From assembly GCF_014633365.1 (NCBI RefSeq), contig NC_068352.1:5510393-5574392 (forward strand): a DNA stretch of 64,000 nucleotides, in the 5' to 3' direction. The DNA is from Diospyros lotus (taxonomy: Eukaryota > Streptophyta > Magnoliopsida > Ericales > Ebenaceae). Under the pieces are notes generated by a model. That model did not search any database. It was not told the origin of the DNA and saw only the letters and a list, made by a program, of their open reading frames with translations. Shown in pieces: positions 1 through 10,626 of this stretch (position 1 is its first letter; every line of letters begins with the position of its first letter). The position numbers and the translations under genes were made by a program.

Positions 1-35
1 AAATTTATCTAATATACTTATTGCGTATATTTTGT

Positions 36-71
<36 letters not shown>
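36..71. repeat. (TAA)n microsatellite
   Basis: Uninterrupted TAA trinucleotide run of about twelve units near the left edge, followed by a degenerate TGATAA tail. No gene is associated with it. Confidence 0.9.
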
Positions 72-73
<2 letters not shown>

Positions 74-131
74 TAACAATAATAATGATGATTATTACAA
101 CTATAAACAACTGTTATGTTGACTTTATCAA

Positions 132-236
132 GTAACATAGCAGTTACCCGACTGAGAGAGAGGAGGTAAGTCCCATGCATGTCACATGCATGGGACCCAC
201 CCCATCTCTTTTCCGATCGGGTAACTGCTATGTTAC
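132..236. mobile_element. Foldback MITE-like palindrome
   Basis: A perfect 20-bp inverted repeat (positions 132-151 against 217-236, outer end GTAACATAGCAG) brackets about 65 bp. The interior is itself an imperfect palindrome centred on a second inverted pair, GTCCCATGCATG / CATGCATGGGAC, at about 171-197. The whole 105 bp can fold into one hairpin with arms of about 52 bp, as in foldback or MITE elements. No clear target-site duplication is visible, so the transposon class is open. There is no coding capacity. Confidence 0.6.
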
Positions 237-1504
237 CCTACAACTACATATATGTTATCACGAGAGATATATTGAGCATGATCAATATTTTGCTGTCTTT
301 CGTGCTGTCCAACCACCCAATTACATCTCCTGGATGGACCCCATCCAACCACCCAATCAATTACCCCCACGCCTCACAAACACGAAGACACAGAGACAGA
401 GCTATAGCCATGAACACATTTATTTATCTTCCAAGGGCAACATTGTAATTTACATCAGAGATTTCAATAATAGATCTCATGGCCAATGACGTGGGAACCT
501 CTCAGTCCCCTTGTTTGACATTTTTAAAATTTTAAAAAATATTTTAAAACTTTTTTATAATTTTAAAAATATTTTATAATATTAATAAAATATCAACAAC
601 ATTTTTAATTTGAAAACGCATTTTCTTCTTAAAAAAAAGTTAGAGATGAATTTTTTTCCATCTCTAACTCAAATTTTTTAATTTTTTTCAAAAATTGTCT
701 ACGAAATTTATTTAAATTTATTATAGAATTTATATCTATTTTTATATTGAATAATTATTTTTTATAATAAAAATTATATTTATAAAAAGGTACCTATATT
801 TTTTTTTATTTACACATTTTTCTGCAATTTTTTACTTCCTATTTTTTTTAAAATACTGTTTCTCTATTTTAATTTCGTATCGTATTTATTTTTTATTTTT
901 ATTTTTCTGGTAATAGCAAAAGTGGGCTCATTTTTTAATAAAAAAAATGATTAATTATTGATAAATAAGTGATTGTTTAGCCCATACCAAATCTCACAAA
1001 GTCTTAGAAATATAAATTAAGTGATTGTTTGGCCTCCACTAAATTAAAATTTGAAAAATTCTTCAAAATTAGTTTTGGAAATTAAAAAGGATTATTATGA
1101 AATTATTAAACAGATTGTTTTCATTTTAAAATATTTTTAATTTTTAAAATTAAAGAACAAGTTTATTGTACTCTAATTTTAAAAGGCTATAGGGGTAATT
1201 CATGCTACTTATGTGTAAACTAAAAAAAATAAAAACTTCAAATAAATATTCATTTGATGGTGCTCGATGGATAGTTGTAATGGTAAAAGTGTTTACAAAT
1301 TCATTGTAATTTAGAGAGGTCATAAGTTCACATTTTGTTAATATACTTAATTTTGGGTTTTTAAGTAAAATATTGAAAGATATGTTAGGATTTGCGGGAG
1401 AAATTCTATTTAGTTTCGAAGATTATTTTTTATTTCTAATTAGTTTCTTGTTTAGTTTGTAATCCTAATTTATAGTTAGTTAAAAATTGTTGTTAGGTAA
1501 AGAA
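237..1504. other. AT-rich intergenic sequence, no gene
   Basis: Long T-rich and A-rich stretches with stops in all frames. The visible structures are a short hairpin at 639-668 (GTTAGAGATG / CATCTCTAAC) and a twice-repeated GTGATTGTTTRGCC motif at about 970-1035 that resembles the end of a MITE. I saw no coding signal. Confidence 0.6.
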
Positions 1505-1509
1505 ACCTT

Positions 1510-4073
1510 TGTAATGCCCCACTTTTTCGAGTGTTAAATAACTTAGGAATTTTAGAAATTTTTTTTTTCAATATAAACCATTTTCCGACAATCCCGTTTT
1601 ACCTTCTCAACATACTAAATAAGAATCAATAAGTTAAGATAGGTAAACATCATAATTGCGGAAGGTTAAAATCAAAACTTGATATGGTACATACCTGAAT
1701 TCGCTTTATATTATATCATAAAGAATCCATACCACATATTATATCATATTATAAAATACATGGAGATTCCATAAACATTCTAATAAGACTAATCATCAAT
1801 AAAGCATAAATTAAAACATATTCGAATCAGCTCGCTGAATCCATCGGCCACACTATCACGTGTCGTCTCATCTCAACTTGCTCTTTACCTAAGTTGCAAG
1901 TCTAAACTGGAATGTCGAATATTCCAGGGGCATAACCCATTAGAAGATGAAACTTCTAGTGAAGGTCCAACACATATATATGGATGCATGATGCAATAAC
2001 ATGAACAACATTTGCCCTTAATGTAACTTCCCATGCCTACCAGTCCAGTACAAAATCCCAAGCAAATCTCGAACTTCTATAAGATGAGCCTAACGTTATT
2101 CCATCATTGCTCTACGGGAATTACGGCTACACTCTGGGGTAACATCCCATTCTCATGCACAAATATTAACATGACAATAATATCGTGTCATGCAATTATT
2201 ATGATTTTCCATGCAATATGACAAAATGAATCATATCTTTCATAAATATCATGCATAATAAACAATCATACCATATGGGATAGGATAACTCACATTTGCC
2301 CAAAAGATCAAGACATCTCGAAAAGCGCACACCGCCTCGATATGCGCCCAACCTCGATTTTTGTGCCAACTCTCAAAAGTCGTACCAATCACATCATCTC
2401 GATCACATCAACCATAAAAAGGATATTTAATTACTAAATATCTCAATATTCCAATTTCTTCTATTTTCCTTCATTTTCTTCTATTTTTCCTTCTAAAAAT
2501 CTCAATAAATACCATTGAGACTATTTTCTCAAATCTAATTTCACAACAATTCATAATAGACTATGAACCTCAAGGGAAAAATACTGAACTTACCCGGATG
2601 TTGTGTTTCACACAAAATGAGGCTCTTTGATGCTAAAACTGAGATATCGGGAAGTCCAAATCAAAATATTTTTGCAAAGGCCTCTAGAGATTGATTTTAT
2701 AGGAATTTAACAAATTTTTCATAATTTTTGGAGTCCGGACGGGCCCTCACTCACCCAAACAAGTTGGCTCACGCGCCCTCACTTGTGGTGCCCAGCTGGC
2801 CCGTGTCCCACACGCGCCGGTCTTCTTCAACCTTCAGCTCGCCAGACTGGTGCGCTACCTTCGGTTTAATAGCCATATCTTCTTCATCCGACCTCTGATT
2901 GACCCCCCCCGTTTGAACCTATGGCTTCATCTTTTCGCCCTTTACAAGATAATACCAAAAATCCCTCAAACCGAGCCATTTTCAGATTGCTCAATCTCAT
3001 TTTCTAGCGAAGCTCGTTTTTTTGACGAGGTTTCAGATCTCACTTATTTCTCAACCAAAATGGCTCAAATTGCACAGAAATGAAGTTTAGGATATGGGCA
3101 AAAAAAAAACCCCTTATCCGATTCTATCAATTTATTCACAAATTCTCAGATCTGAGAGTTTAAATTTCTTTTGTATTTCGGCATCTCTAAATACCTCTAT
3201 TTATAGGCGATTTCGGGCCTCTAAACGACGGATCTCGCTTCATTTAAGGCCTCTAATGTCCCCTCTTTCTCTTAACAAGTCCAAAATCCACCGAAAGAGC
3301 TCCAACCTTTCCATTTCAGTGGCCAAACTTTCAGCCGAAAGTTGGCCCAATTTTGACGCCATTTTGGCCATTTGTTGGCCAAGAAGCTTGTCTTGGCCTT
3401 GCCCAGAGGCCCCCCAGCCACTGCCTTGGGTCTCCCATGGCTGATTTCGGCAATTGGAAGGTTGGTCGACCATGGATGCTTTGGAGGTTTTCTTGAAATT
3501 GTACTTTGGCCCCTCAACTTTGATTTTTCCATTTTGACCCATTTTCACATAACCCCTCAACTTTGCACAATTGCATTTAAGTTCCTCAAGTTCTAAAACT
3601 TTCATTTGACCCTCGAAGATTCCAAGAAATTATCATTTTGACCTCCCTTAAGCAATTTCGGAAGATTGCACTTAGGCCCGAATCTCAGTTTTGACCTTAA
3701 ACCTTTTCGTTTCTTCCTAAAAACACTGAAGAATTGTTCCTTATGAAAAATTGAAGCCCCGTCAAGGTTCTGTTGACTTCCCGAAAATCATCTATAACAA
3801 TTCGGTATTACAACCTAATTAGCAGCTGTATTTTAGTTGTACCGAAAATTGTTCCCGATCCGATTTCTTTCGATATCATAAATCCTATCTCGGGGTGCTT
3901 GTTAATGCCACATCATTTTTCTTTGGCATCTCTACTCCAGGACACTCCCGGTAGTTGATTCGGTCATCTATACGGTAATAAATTTCTATTATACCCTTTA
4001 TTTATCCTTAAATTTCATTTTTGCCTCCAAGATAATTTACCTTTGAGTCCTTTAGAATTTTCCGGGTATTATA
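1510..4073 (+). mobile_element. Solo LTR, Ty3/gypsy-like, 2.56 kb
   Basis: The block opens with TGTAATGCCCCAC and closes with CCGGGTATTATA, the short imperfect inverted termini typical of plant gypsy LTRs (the expected terminal CA is now TA). It is flanked by a perfect 5-bp duplication, ACCTT, at 1505-1509 and 4074-4078. The interior has a TATA-like TATTTATAGG at about 3199 and a GC-rich tract with CACGCGCC motifs near 2770-2815. The start is clearly related to the LTR terminus at 48075 read on the minus strand. No primer-binding site, gag or pol follows, so this is a solo LTR left by LTR-LTR recombination. Short ORFs inside it look spurious. Confidence 0.85.
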
Positions 4074-4078
4074 ACCTT

Positions 4079-4647
4079 AGTCTTGGTGGACAATGAAACC
4101 TTAACCTTGTTGAACAAGAAAACTAGTCTATAAATAAGATGATTGACTTGTTAGTTAAGGAGAACAAATCACTTGTGAGAGACCAATGAGAGCTAGGAAT
4201 TGCATGTAATAAGGACTTCAGTTTAGAGATAAAATATTGAGTTTTGTGGTTATAAACTTTACTATATAGTGATATTTTTCTTTGTCATCCTAACGGTCGT
4301 GGTTTTTCACGTAAAATCTCTTGTATTTGAATGTGATTAGATCATCTTTTATTTCTCATCTTATTTTTTTCCCTTCAACAAGATATTTTAGAAATAAAAA
4401 AGTTAGATAGAATTTCTCATACCAAATTTAATTTTCACCGAGTAATATTTTTAAAATATTTTTATTTTTATGCACATGACAAAAACATGATATGCATTTC
4501 AACTTATCCATTACAATGGACGAGGTAATGATTGTCATTTATCATTTATTAAATGAACCTCCGTCATTTGTTTTGAACTAAAATCTGAATCACTCACTTA
4601 ATAAATAATGCATCCCTTCATTATCTATTAAATCATGAAAACAATAA
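4079..4647. other. Intergenic, no gene seen
   Basis: AT-rich sequence between the solo LTR and the following TIR element. I see no coding frame or recognisable repeat. Confidence 0.5.
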
Positions 4648-5877
4648 AGGTGTATTTGATTGCAAAGATGAAATTTGAGTGAAAAAAAATTGAATTCCAG
4701 AAAATTGAATTGCAGGGAAAATGAATTCCTAAAAATTAGAAGTTTAAGCTGTTTAATCGGTATAATTTTCTACTTAGAAAATGATGTTATTTTTCATCTT
4801 TTGCTGTTTGATTGGTAATACTTTCTATAGAATCTAGTAATTTTCTTGGCATTTATTTTTCATAGAAAATGTATTACATTTTTCATAAAATTCAATGGTA
4901 AAAATAAAATACATTATTATTTTGATTTTTTTATACAAGATTCTAAATCATTTTCTCAAAAAAATGAAGCCATAAAATTATTATTTTTTATTTTCCAAAT
5001 TTATTAATTTATACATGATTTATAATTTTTTATTTCTATATATTTGTATTTATCACAAAAAATTAAAAATAACAAGAAAATTCTTTGTTTATTAATTTAT
5101 GATGGAAAATAGCAAGTAAAATAAAAATAAACCCACCTCCAAACCCAAACCCAAACCCACTCTCTCACCCCTAAACCCACTCTTTATCTCCTTCCCGTGT
5201 CTCCTTCCCGCCACCGCTGTTGCTTGGCGTTTCTGAAGGTGCAGAAGATCCACCATGTCCGGCTTTACGATGCTGATGGCGAGTCATCGTCAGCGTGCCC
5301 AACAACCAGATCCTCGCCATCGGCTCCTCCAATCCCACCATCACCATCTGGGTCAGTCGCAACTTTGCTGCCTACTACTCCGACACGTTCATCTCCGCCG
5401 TTGCTGTCGATGACGAGGTCCTCACCATTGCCAACGTTGTCGCACCACTGTTACTGTGAGTCTCTCTCTCTCTCTCTCGCTATTTCACTCTCTCGCTTTA
5501 TCACTATGAAGACGTCACTCTAAAGTCGGAGATGGCAACGAAGCTCGAGTCGGGGCTCGACTTCGACAGTGGATGGTGACAAAGAGGAAGGGGATGAAGC
5601 CAACTCGAATGGGAGAGGAAAACCCTAGAGAAATCGAGGCGGACAAGCAATGAATTTGGGTGCTGGTGTTGTGTCGCGGTGAGTGAATTCCCTGTAAATG
5701 AAAAACTAGCCATCCCTAGGAAAATCATTTCCAGCAAAAGCGAGAAATTCGCATCACGTGACTGAAAATTAGAACTTAGTTTCCTTGAAAAAATTAGCTA
5801 ATCAAACACTACAAAAGTAAGAATTTAAATGAAAAATCATCATTTTCTATAAAAAGTATAGGCAATCAAACAAGCCT
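4648..5877. mobile_element. TIR element carrying captured gene fragment (Pack-TIR, Harbinger-like)
   Basis: The two ends are imperfect inverted repeats: the left begins AGGTGTATTTGATTGC, and the right read on the minus strand begins AGGCTTGTTTGATTGC. They are flanked by TAA at 4645-4647 and 5878-5880, matching the 3-bp TWA duplications of PIF/Harbinger (Tourist) elements. The outer 350-450 bp are AT-rich and share subterminal motifs such as TAGAAAATGATG. The inner part (about 5130-5750) is GC-rich and contains a glucanase-like gene fragment. No transposase was seen, so the element would be non-autonomous. The TIRs are imperfect, and the superfamily rests mainly on the TSD. Confidence 0.6.
5218..5459 (+). 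pseudogene. Glycoside hydrolase 17 (glucan endo-1,3-beta-glucosidase) fragment
   Basis: Translation in two frames resembles the N-terminal part of plant GH17 beta-1,3-glucanases. One frame at 5218-5288 reads KIHHVRLYDAD. A frameshift follows, and a second frame to a stop at 5457-5459 reads VSVPNNQILAIGSS, then ISAVAVDDEVLT. In the family these correspond to KIxHVRLYDAD, the VSVPNxQLLAIG strand and the AVGxEVL strand that carries the proton-donor Glu. The fragment is only about 80 residues, is frameshifted, and lacks the signal peptide and the rest of the barrel. It sits inside a TIR element and differs sharply in base composition from the surrounding sequence, which suggests capture by a transposon. 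It cannot encode an active enzyme. Confidence 0.7.
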
Positions 5878-7226
5878 TAATATTGTCGTATATGTATACA
5901 TGCCATGACATACAAATTTTCATGCAATAAACAATGATTTTCTACATCATATACTATAATATGCATGAATCTCATGTTACTAGTGCAATATTAATGGTCA
6001 TAGTTGTAATAATAAACCATAATAGGCTATTCATGAAATTTGAAAGAAAATAAAGGGCTTATGCATAAATAATTGAATATAACCAGTATACGTGCAATTC
6101 CTAGAAGTTTCACCTTGGAAAAGTTTTTGACTTTTATGAAAATTACTCCCGTGTCCCTTGTTGTGTCCATTAAGCTATTTGCCGCCAGCTGGCTTCATGC
6201 ACGACCAATCACATAACAACCACGTAGTTCAAGTTATAGGTTTTAGGGGCCCGAGAATATATCAAATAATTGGGTCACGATAAATTAGAATTCGTATTAA
6301 TAAGTCATGGATTCTTTTTCTTATCTTACACAATGAGGTAAAGTCTTCACATGCGATTTACTTTCTCTGTCAAAATCAAGATCATAAATTGTTAAAGATC
6401 GCATAAGAACAATAATCCCAAGGTATAAGCTTTAGTGACCTATGCTTAAAGGCCCAAAAGAAAGAGATTTAAAAAAATAAAATCTCTTATGTTTTAAAAT
6501 TTTATTTTATAATAATTTTTTATTTAAGCTAACGTTCTATTTATTCTGTTATTCTATTTAGACCTATAATCACCTCAACTCTCAAATTTTATTAATCATT
6601 TTTTAATATTAGATGATGAACAGTGAGATATCATTTAAATGAAAAAATCCTTCAACTCTCTAAGTCTACGGATCATGTTCCAAAATAGGTTTAAATCGAT
6701 TTCTATTAAAGAGATTGCAAAGCAAGTGAATATAGAATTAAAATTTTGTGAAAAACGTACAATAAGAAAAAAGAAATAATTTGATAAGAATGAAAATGAA
6801 AAAAATTAAATTACCTATTGAGGATTTTTTTTAAATTAATTATTTTAAATATATAGTTGATTAGTTTGAATTTATTTTCAAAATTAAAAGTTTTAAAAGA
6901 AATTACAACGATGGAAATAAAAACACTATTTGCGATACTAAATTTTATAAAAAAAAATATATTATTTTTCAAATACATAAATAGCTTATAGAATACTATT
7001 ACTGGAACTATACATTTAGCGGAAATAAGTTTTTTAAAATTAAAATTAATAAAATATTATTTACGTTCAATTATGTCACAAGAAAAATTAAGTAATTTGA
7101 CTATATTATCAACTAAAAAAGATTTACTTAAACTTGAATATAAAAATTTAATCAATAATTTTGCATCTAAAAAAATAAAGAAAGTAAATTTTAAATAATT
7201 TTTAATATTTATTTATATTATTAAAG
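5878..7226. other. AT-rich intergenic with one dispersed repeat
   Basis: There is no coding frame. At about 6560-6680 the minus strand carries two units related to the 77-bp minisatellite at 20812 (shared core TGATCCGTAGACTT, then a GAGAGTTG box). The rest is low-complexity A/T sequence. Confidence 0.5.
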
Positions 7227-8539
7227 ATATTGTTAAGCTGGCCCTAGTTCCAATCGCCTGCACCGACCATAGTTGAAAACCAGCCAATCGTTACGGCCAA
7301 ACTAGTTCGCCCGTGATTGAATTTTTTGCCACCGGAGTCTCTTTTCGACATTCCCGTGATCACTGCCAACCACCAAAAGCTCTTGAATCACTTCTTTCTT
7401 TCCCTTTTGTTCCTCTCGTCTTATTTATTCTAAAATCAAAGGAGAGACCACTATTTTATAGCCAAGAATTTTGCATTCTTGGCTCAATCTCTATTAATTG
7501 CTTGTATATATATGCATATATACAATCTTACCATTTTTCCATTCCCTGCGAAATTCTTGCCCCAAATCCTTCAATCTTTGAGCTAAATCGACGTTTGATT
7601 GATCCTAATAATATTTGGTGTCCAATTTGGAAACTTCAGCAAATTTCCAAAGGTTGTGAGCGAGTGATTTGGGTCATTCTTTGATATTTGTTCTTGTTAT
7701 TTCTTTGATTTTTGACTTCTTGTATCTTTTCCATTAGTGATCGATCAAAAATAGGTATAGAAAGTACCATTTTGCCTAGTTACATGTCCCTGTAAGGTCA
7801 TCAAGCAATTTGGATTTTTTTTTGAATTCATTTACCCCTAAAATTCGAGTCCAAAATCATTTTCTTAAATTGTTCCTCATGTGTTGACGTTTATTTCTAC
7901 AATTTTTAAGGCTAAATTATTTTTGATTTAATTGTTGATATTAGAAAATCTAAAATCACTTCCACGTTCTTGGTTAAGTTTAAATTAAAACCCATTTTTT
8001 AGTTTTTCAACCCATTTTCTAGTTCTTCTCAAATTTGGACCTATTCGAGTTTTATGTGCATCCAAAGTAGGCAACTCAATTAATCTGTTGTGCATTTCAA
8101 TCAACTTCGAACTTGAATAACTTTTAATCCATTTGACAATTTTTGATGAAATTGGATCTCACGAGTTTGTCTTTCTATCATCTATGAAGCTCAATATTAA
8201 GCTCAACTCAATTTCACCTAGTTTGGTTAAATTTCATGCTCAAAGTTAGGTCTTTGCCTTAGTAAAATTGGCCTATTATACTATTTTTCACAAATTACAC
8301 TTAGGACCATTTCTTAGTGAATTCACATTTTGTCCCTCTTGGATTCATTTGGAGGCCCATAATTTGTGAAATTACTAGTAAGCCCCCTTTTGGGTCTAAT
8401 TCCAATTAATTATTCAATATCCAAAATTTTTAGAATTTCTAGATATTAAATCTAATATCTCTAAAAGATATTTCTTCCTCGAAATTTTCTTAAACTTACT
8501 CTTAAGTGTTTTCTATTTTAAAAAAATTAGGTATTACAT
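7227..8539 (+). repeat. Probable old gypsy-type LTR, left end uncertain
   Basis: The block ends in GGTATTACA (8531-8539), an LTR 3' terminus of the kind seen in the 1510-4073 solo LTR. It shares with that LTR a promoter-like CTATTTTATAGCC at about 7451 and a 3' region with 'ACTTAGGACC'-type and 'TTTTGTCCCTC'-type lines. The left limit is a guess at TGTTAAGCTGG. I found no flanking duplication and no primer-binding site. A 123-codon ORF at 7313-7684 lies in it but resembles nothing I recognise and is probably chance. Confidence 0.35.
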
Positions 8540-8838
8540 CCAATCTTTCTTAAAGGAAGTTCATCCTTGAAATTTTCTTGGGTTTATAATGAAAACCTTG
8601 AGATAACCATTATGAATCTTCAATTTGCATCTTTAATTCCTATCCTGTCATATTACTTAATTTGATCACATTGAACTACACCTACTGAGTTTTAACTGAG
8701 TTGTTATATTGGTCGCCTTGGGTGGTATTTGTCTAATCCTAAACTCAATATTTTGCTCAGTATTTTACTCCACATTGGCCACTTTAAGTAAAATGATCCC
8801 AGTTTAGACTCAACCCTTCATCAACTATCTTGGGTGAT
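8540..8838. repeat. Degenerate repeats flanking the copia insertion
   Basis: The stretch is made of degenerate copies of a line like 'GCCTTGGGTGATATTT...AACTCAAT'. It continues on the far side of the copia element at 14987-15330, so the element landed inside a pre-existing degenerate repeat. Confidence 0.4.
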
Positions 8839-8843
8839 ATTTT

Positions 8844-9596
8844 TGTTGGAAATGAGTATGTGTGTATGTGTGACTTTACTTCCAAGTTTTGCTTTTCTTC
8901 TTTTAGAAGCTTGGTGATTTTCCTATCAAGTTCTTTTTTGCTTAGTCTCCAAGTTCAAGCTTTACTTGGTCTCCAAGTTCATCAAACCTATATATATTTC
9001 CCTAAGCTTCTTTGAGGTTTTAAGAGACTTGATTTTCTTTGAGTTTTAAGACTTGTCTTCTTCTTTGAGCTTTGGAAGAGCTTGTTTTTCTCGAGTTTTC
9101 CATCACTGAGAGCAAGCCTGTCCTAAGTTCTGCTAGCTTCGATTGTTTGTGGTTGTAGTTCATCGGAGAGGTCGTTTTATCTTACTGAGACAGTTGCTGT
9201 AGTTTGTTTGCTACCGATGCAGGGCGCTAACTGACTTCAGGACAGCGCAAAGCGTGACTCGACCTACCTCTGTTCCTACCTCTTCCACATTCTAGAAGTT
9301 TTGTTCATGTTTCCTTGCCGTTCCAGCTGCGAGCGTTGCTATTCAATCTTCTTCCCTGCTTTGCTGTTTGATCTGGTAGCATCTGCTATTGTTCGTCTGT
9401 TGTTATTTATAAGTTCAAGTTATTGTTATTTAGAAGTTTATATTGCTGTTTATATCCGTATTTGGGTGTTGTGGTCTGAAGTTAAATATTATAATTTACG
9501 TTTCTTGTACTGTAGCAGGTTATAACTGATATTCTTGTATCGTGGATTACTACTTTGTAAGTTTCGCATACATATATTCTCTCCGTATCCCTAACA
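8844..9596 (+). repeat. 5' LTR of copia element
   Basis: Begins TGTTGGAA and ends CCCTAACA. It contains a likely TATA box (CTATATATAT at about 8988). The block is repeated, diverged, at 14229. The small ORFs at 8830-9525 are not genes. Confidence 0.92.
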
Positions 9597-9630
9597 ATCT
9601 AAAGATAGTTAAAAGAAGAGACTAGAAAAG

Positions 9631-10563
9631 ATGGATGCCCCTATTCCTGCTGATGTTTCCAGTGTCGCTATTACCAGTGTTACCTCGGGTTCAAACCCAA
9701 CCCCTGTTGGTGTCTCGAGTCCAAACCTGCCTCTTGTTGCTGCTGTTTCTACAACAGCTACTATGCAAAGGGTCGGATCAACCGTGGTCAAGCCAACCCC
9801 ACATGTTGAGAAGCCACCACCATTTAATGGTGAAAATTTCAAAAGGTGGCAACAAAAGATGTTATTCTATTTGACCACGTTGAATCTAGCCCACATCCTC
9901 ATAAAGGATTACCCCATTATCTTGGGGGAGAATATGACCATAGAAACTGTGGCTGCAAGGGAGGTATGGATGCACTTAGATTTTCTTTGCAAAAATTATA
10001 TTCTAAGTGGCTTGGCCGACCTATTGTATAATGTGTACTACACTGCATATGCTACTTTCAAGCAACTGTGGGAGGCCTTGGAGAAGAAATATAAGCTTGA
10101 GGATGCTGACACCAAGAAATTCTTTGTCGGGAAGTTTCTCGACTATAAGATGGTTAATACCAAATTGGTGGTCAACTAGATGGAGGAAATGCAAATCATT
10201 ATTAGTGATTTGCATAGCGAGGGTTTGGTTATTAATGAGCCATTCCAAGTTACCACTGTGATTGAGGAGCTGCCATCTTCATGGAAGGATTTCAAAAACT
10301 ATCTCAAACACAAGTGCAAGGAGTTATCTATGGAAGATCTGGCTCTTTGTCTTCGTATTGAAGAAGACAATTGTAAAGGAGATAAAGTCTTAGATAGATA
10401 TGAAGCTAAGGCTTACTTAGATGAGGCTCTCAAATCTCAGCCTAAGAAGCAGTAAGGCAAGAGAGTAAGTGGGTCGCTAGGACCGAAGAAGACCACTACC
10501 AACAAACGTATTCAAGGCACCTGTTGGGTATGTGGTAAGACAGGCCATAGGGTTGTGGATTGA
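9631..10563 (+). pseudogene. Copia gag, nonsense-broken
   Basis: The structural capsid protein would start at the ATG at 9631, 34 bp after the LTR. The frame shows a proline-rich N-terminus, then the copia gag line 'FKRWQQKMLFYLTTLNL', 'DFLCKNYILSGL', 'LWEALEKKYKLED' and 'KFLDYKMVN'. It is cut by an in-frame TAG at 10177, resumes through 'WKDFKNYLKHK' and 'LCLRIEEDN', and meets TAA at 10453. A zinc knuckle (CWVCGKTGHRVVD) follows, but its last Cys position is a TGA at 10561. The family's knuckle is CX2CX4HX4C, so the RNA-binding motif itself is interrupted. All pieces are in one frame, so decay here is by point mutation. Confidence 0.9.
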
Positions 10564-10626
10564 AGACATAAGAAGGCTCAAAGCTCTGGTAGCAACAAGC
10601 GCAAGTCTAATCTTTCTTATACAAAT

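Noticed and set aside
3094..3605. ORFs of 116 and 121 codons on opposite strands
   Set aside because: They lie wholly inside the 2.56-kb solo LTR and match nothing I recognise.
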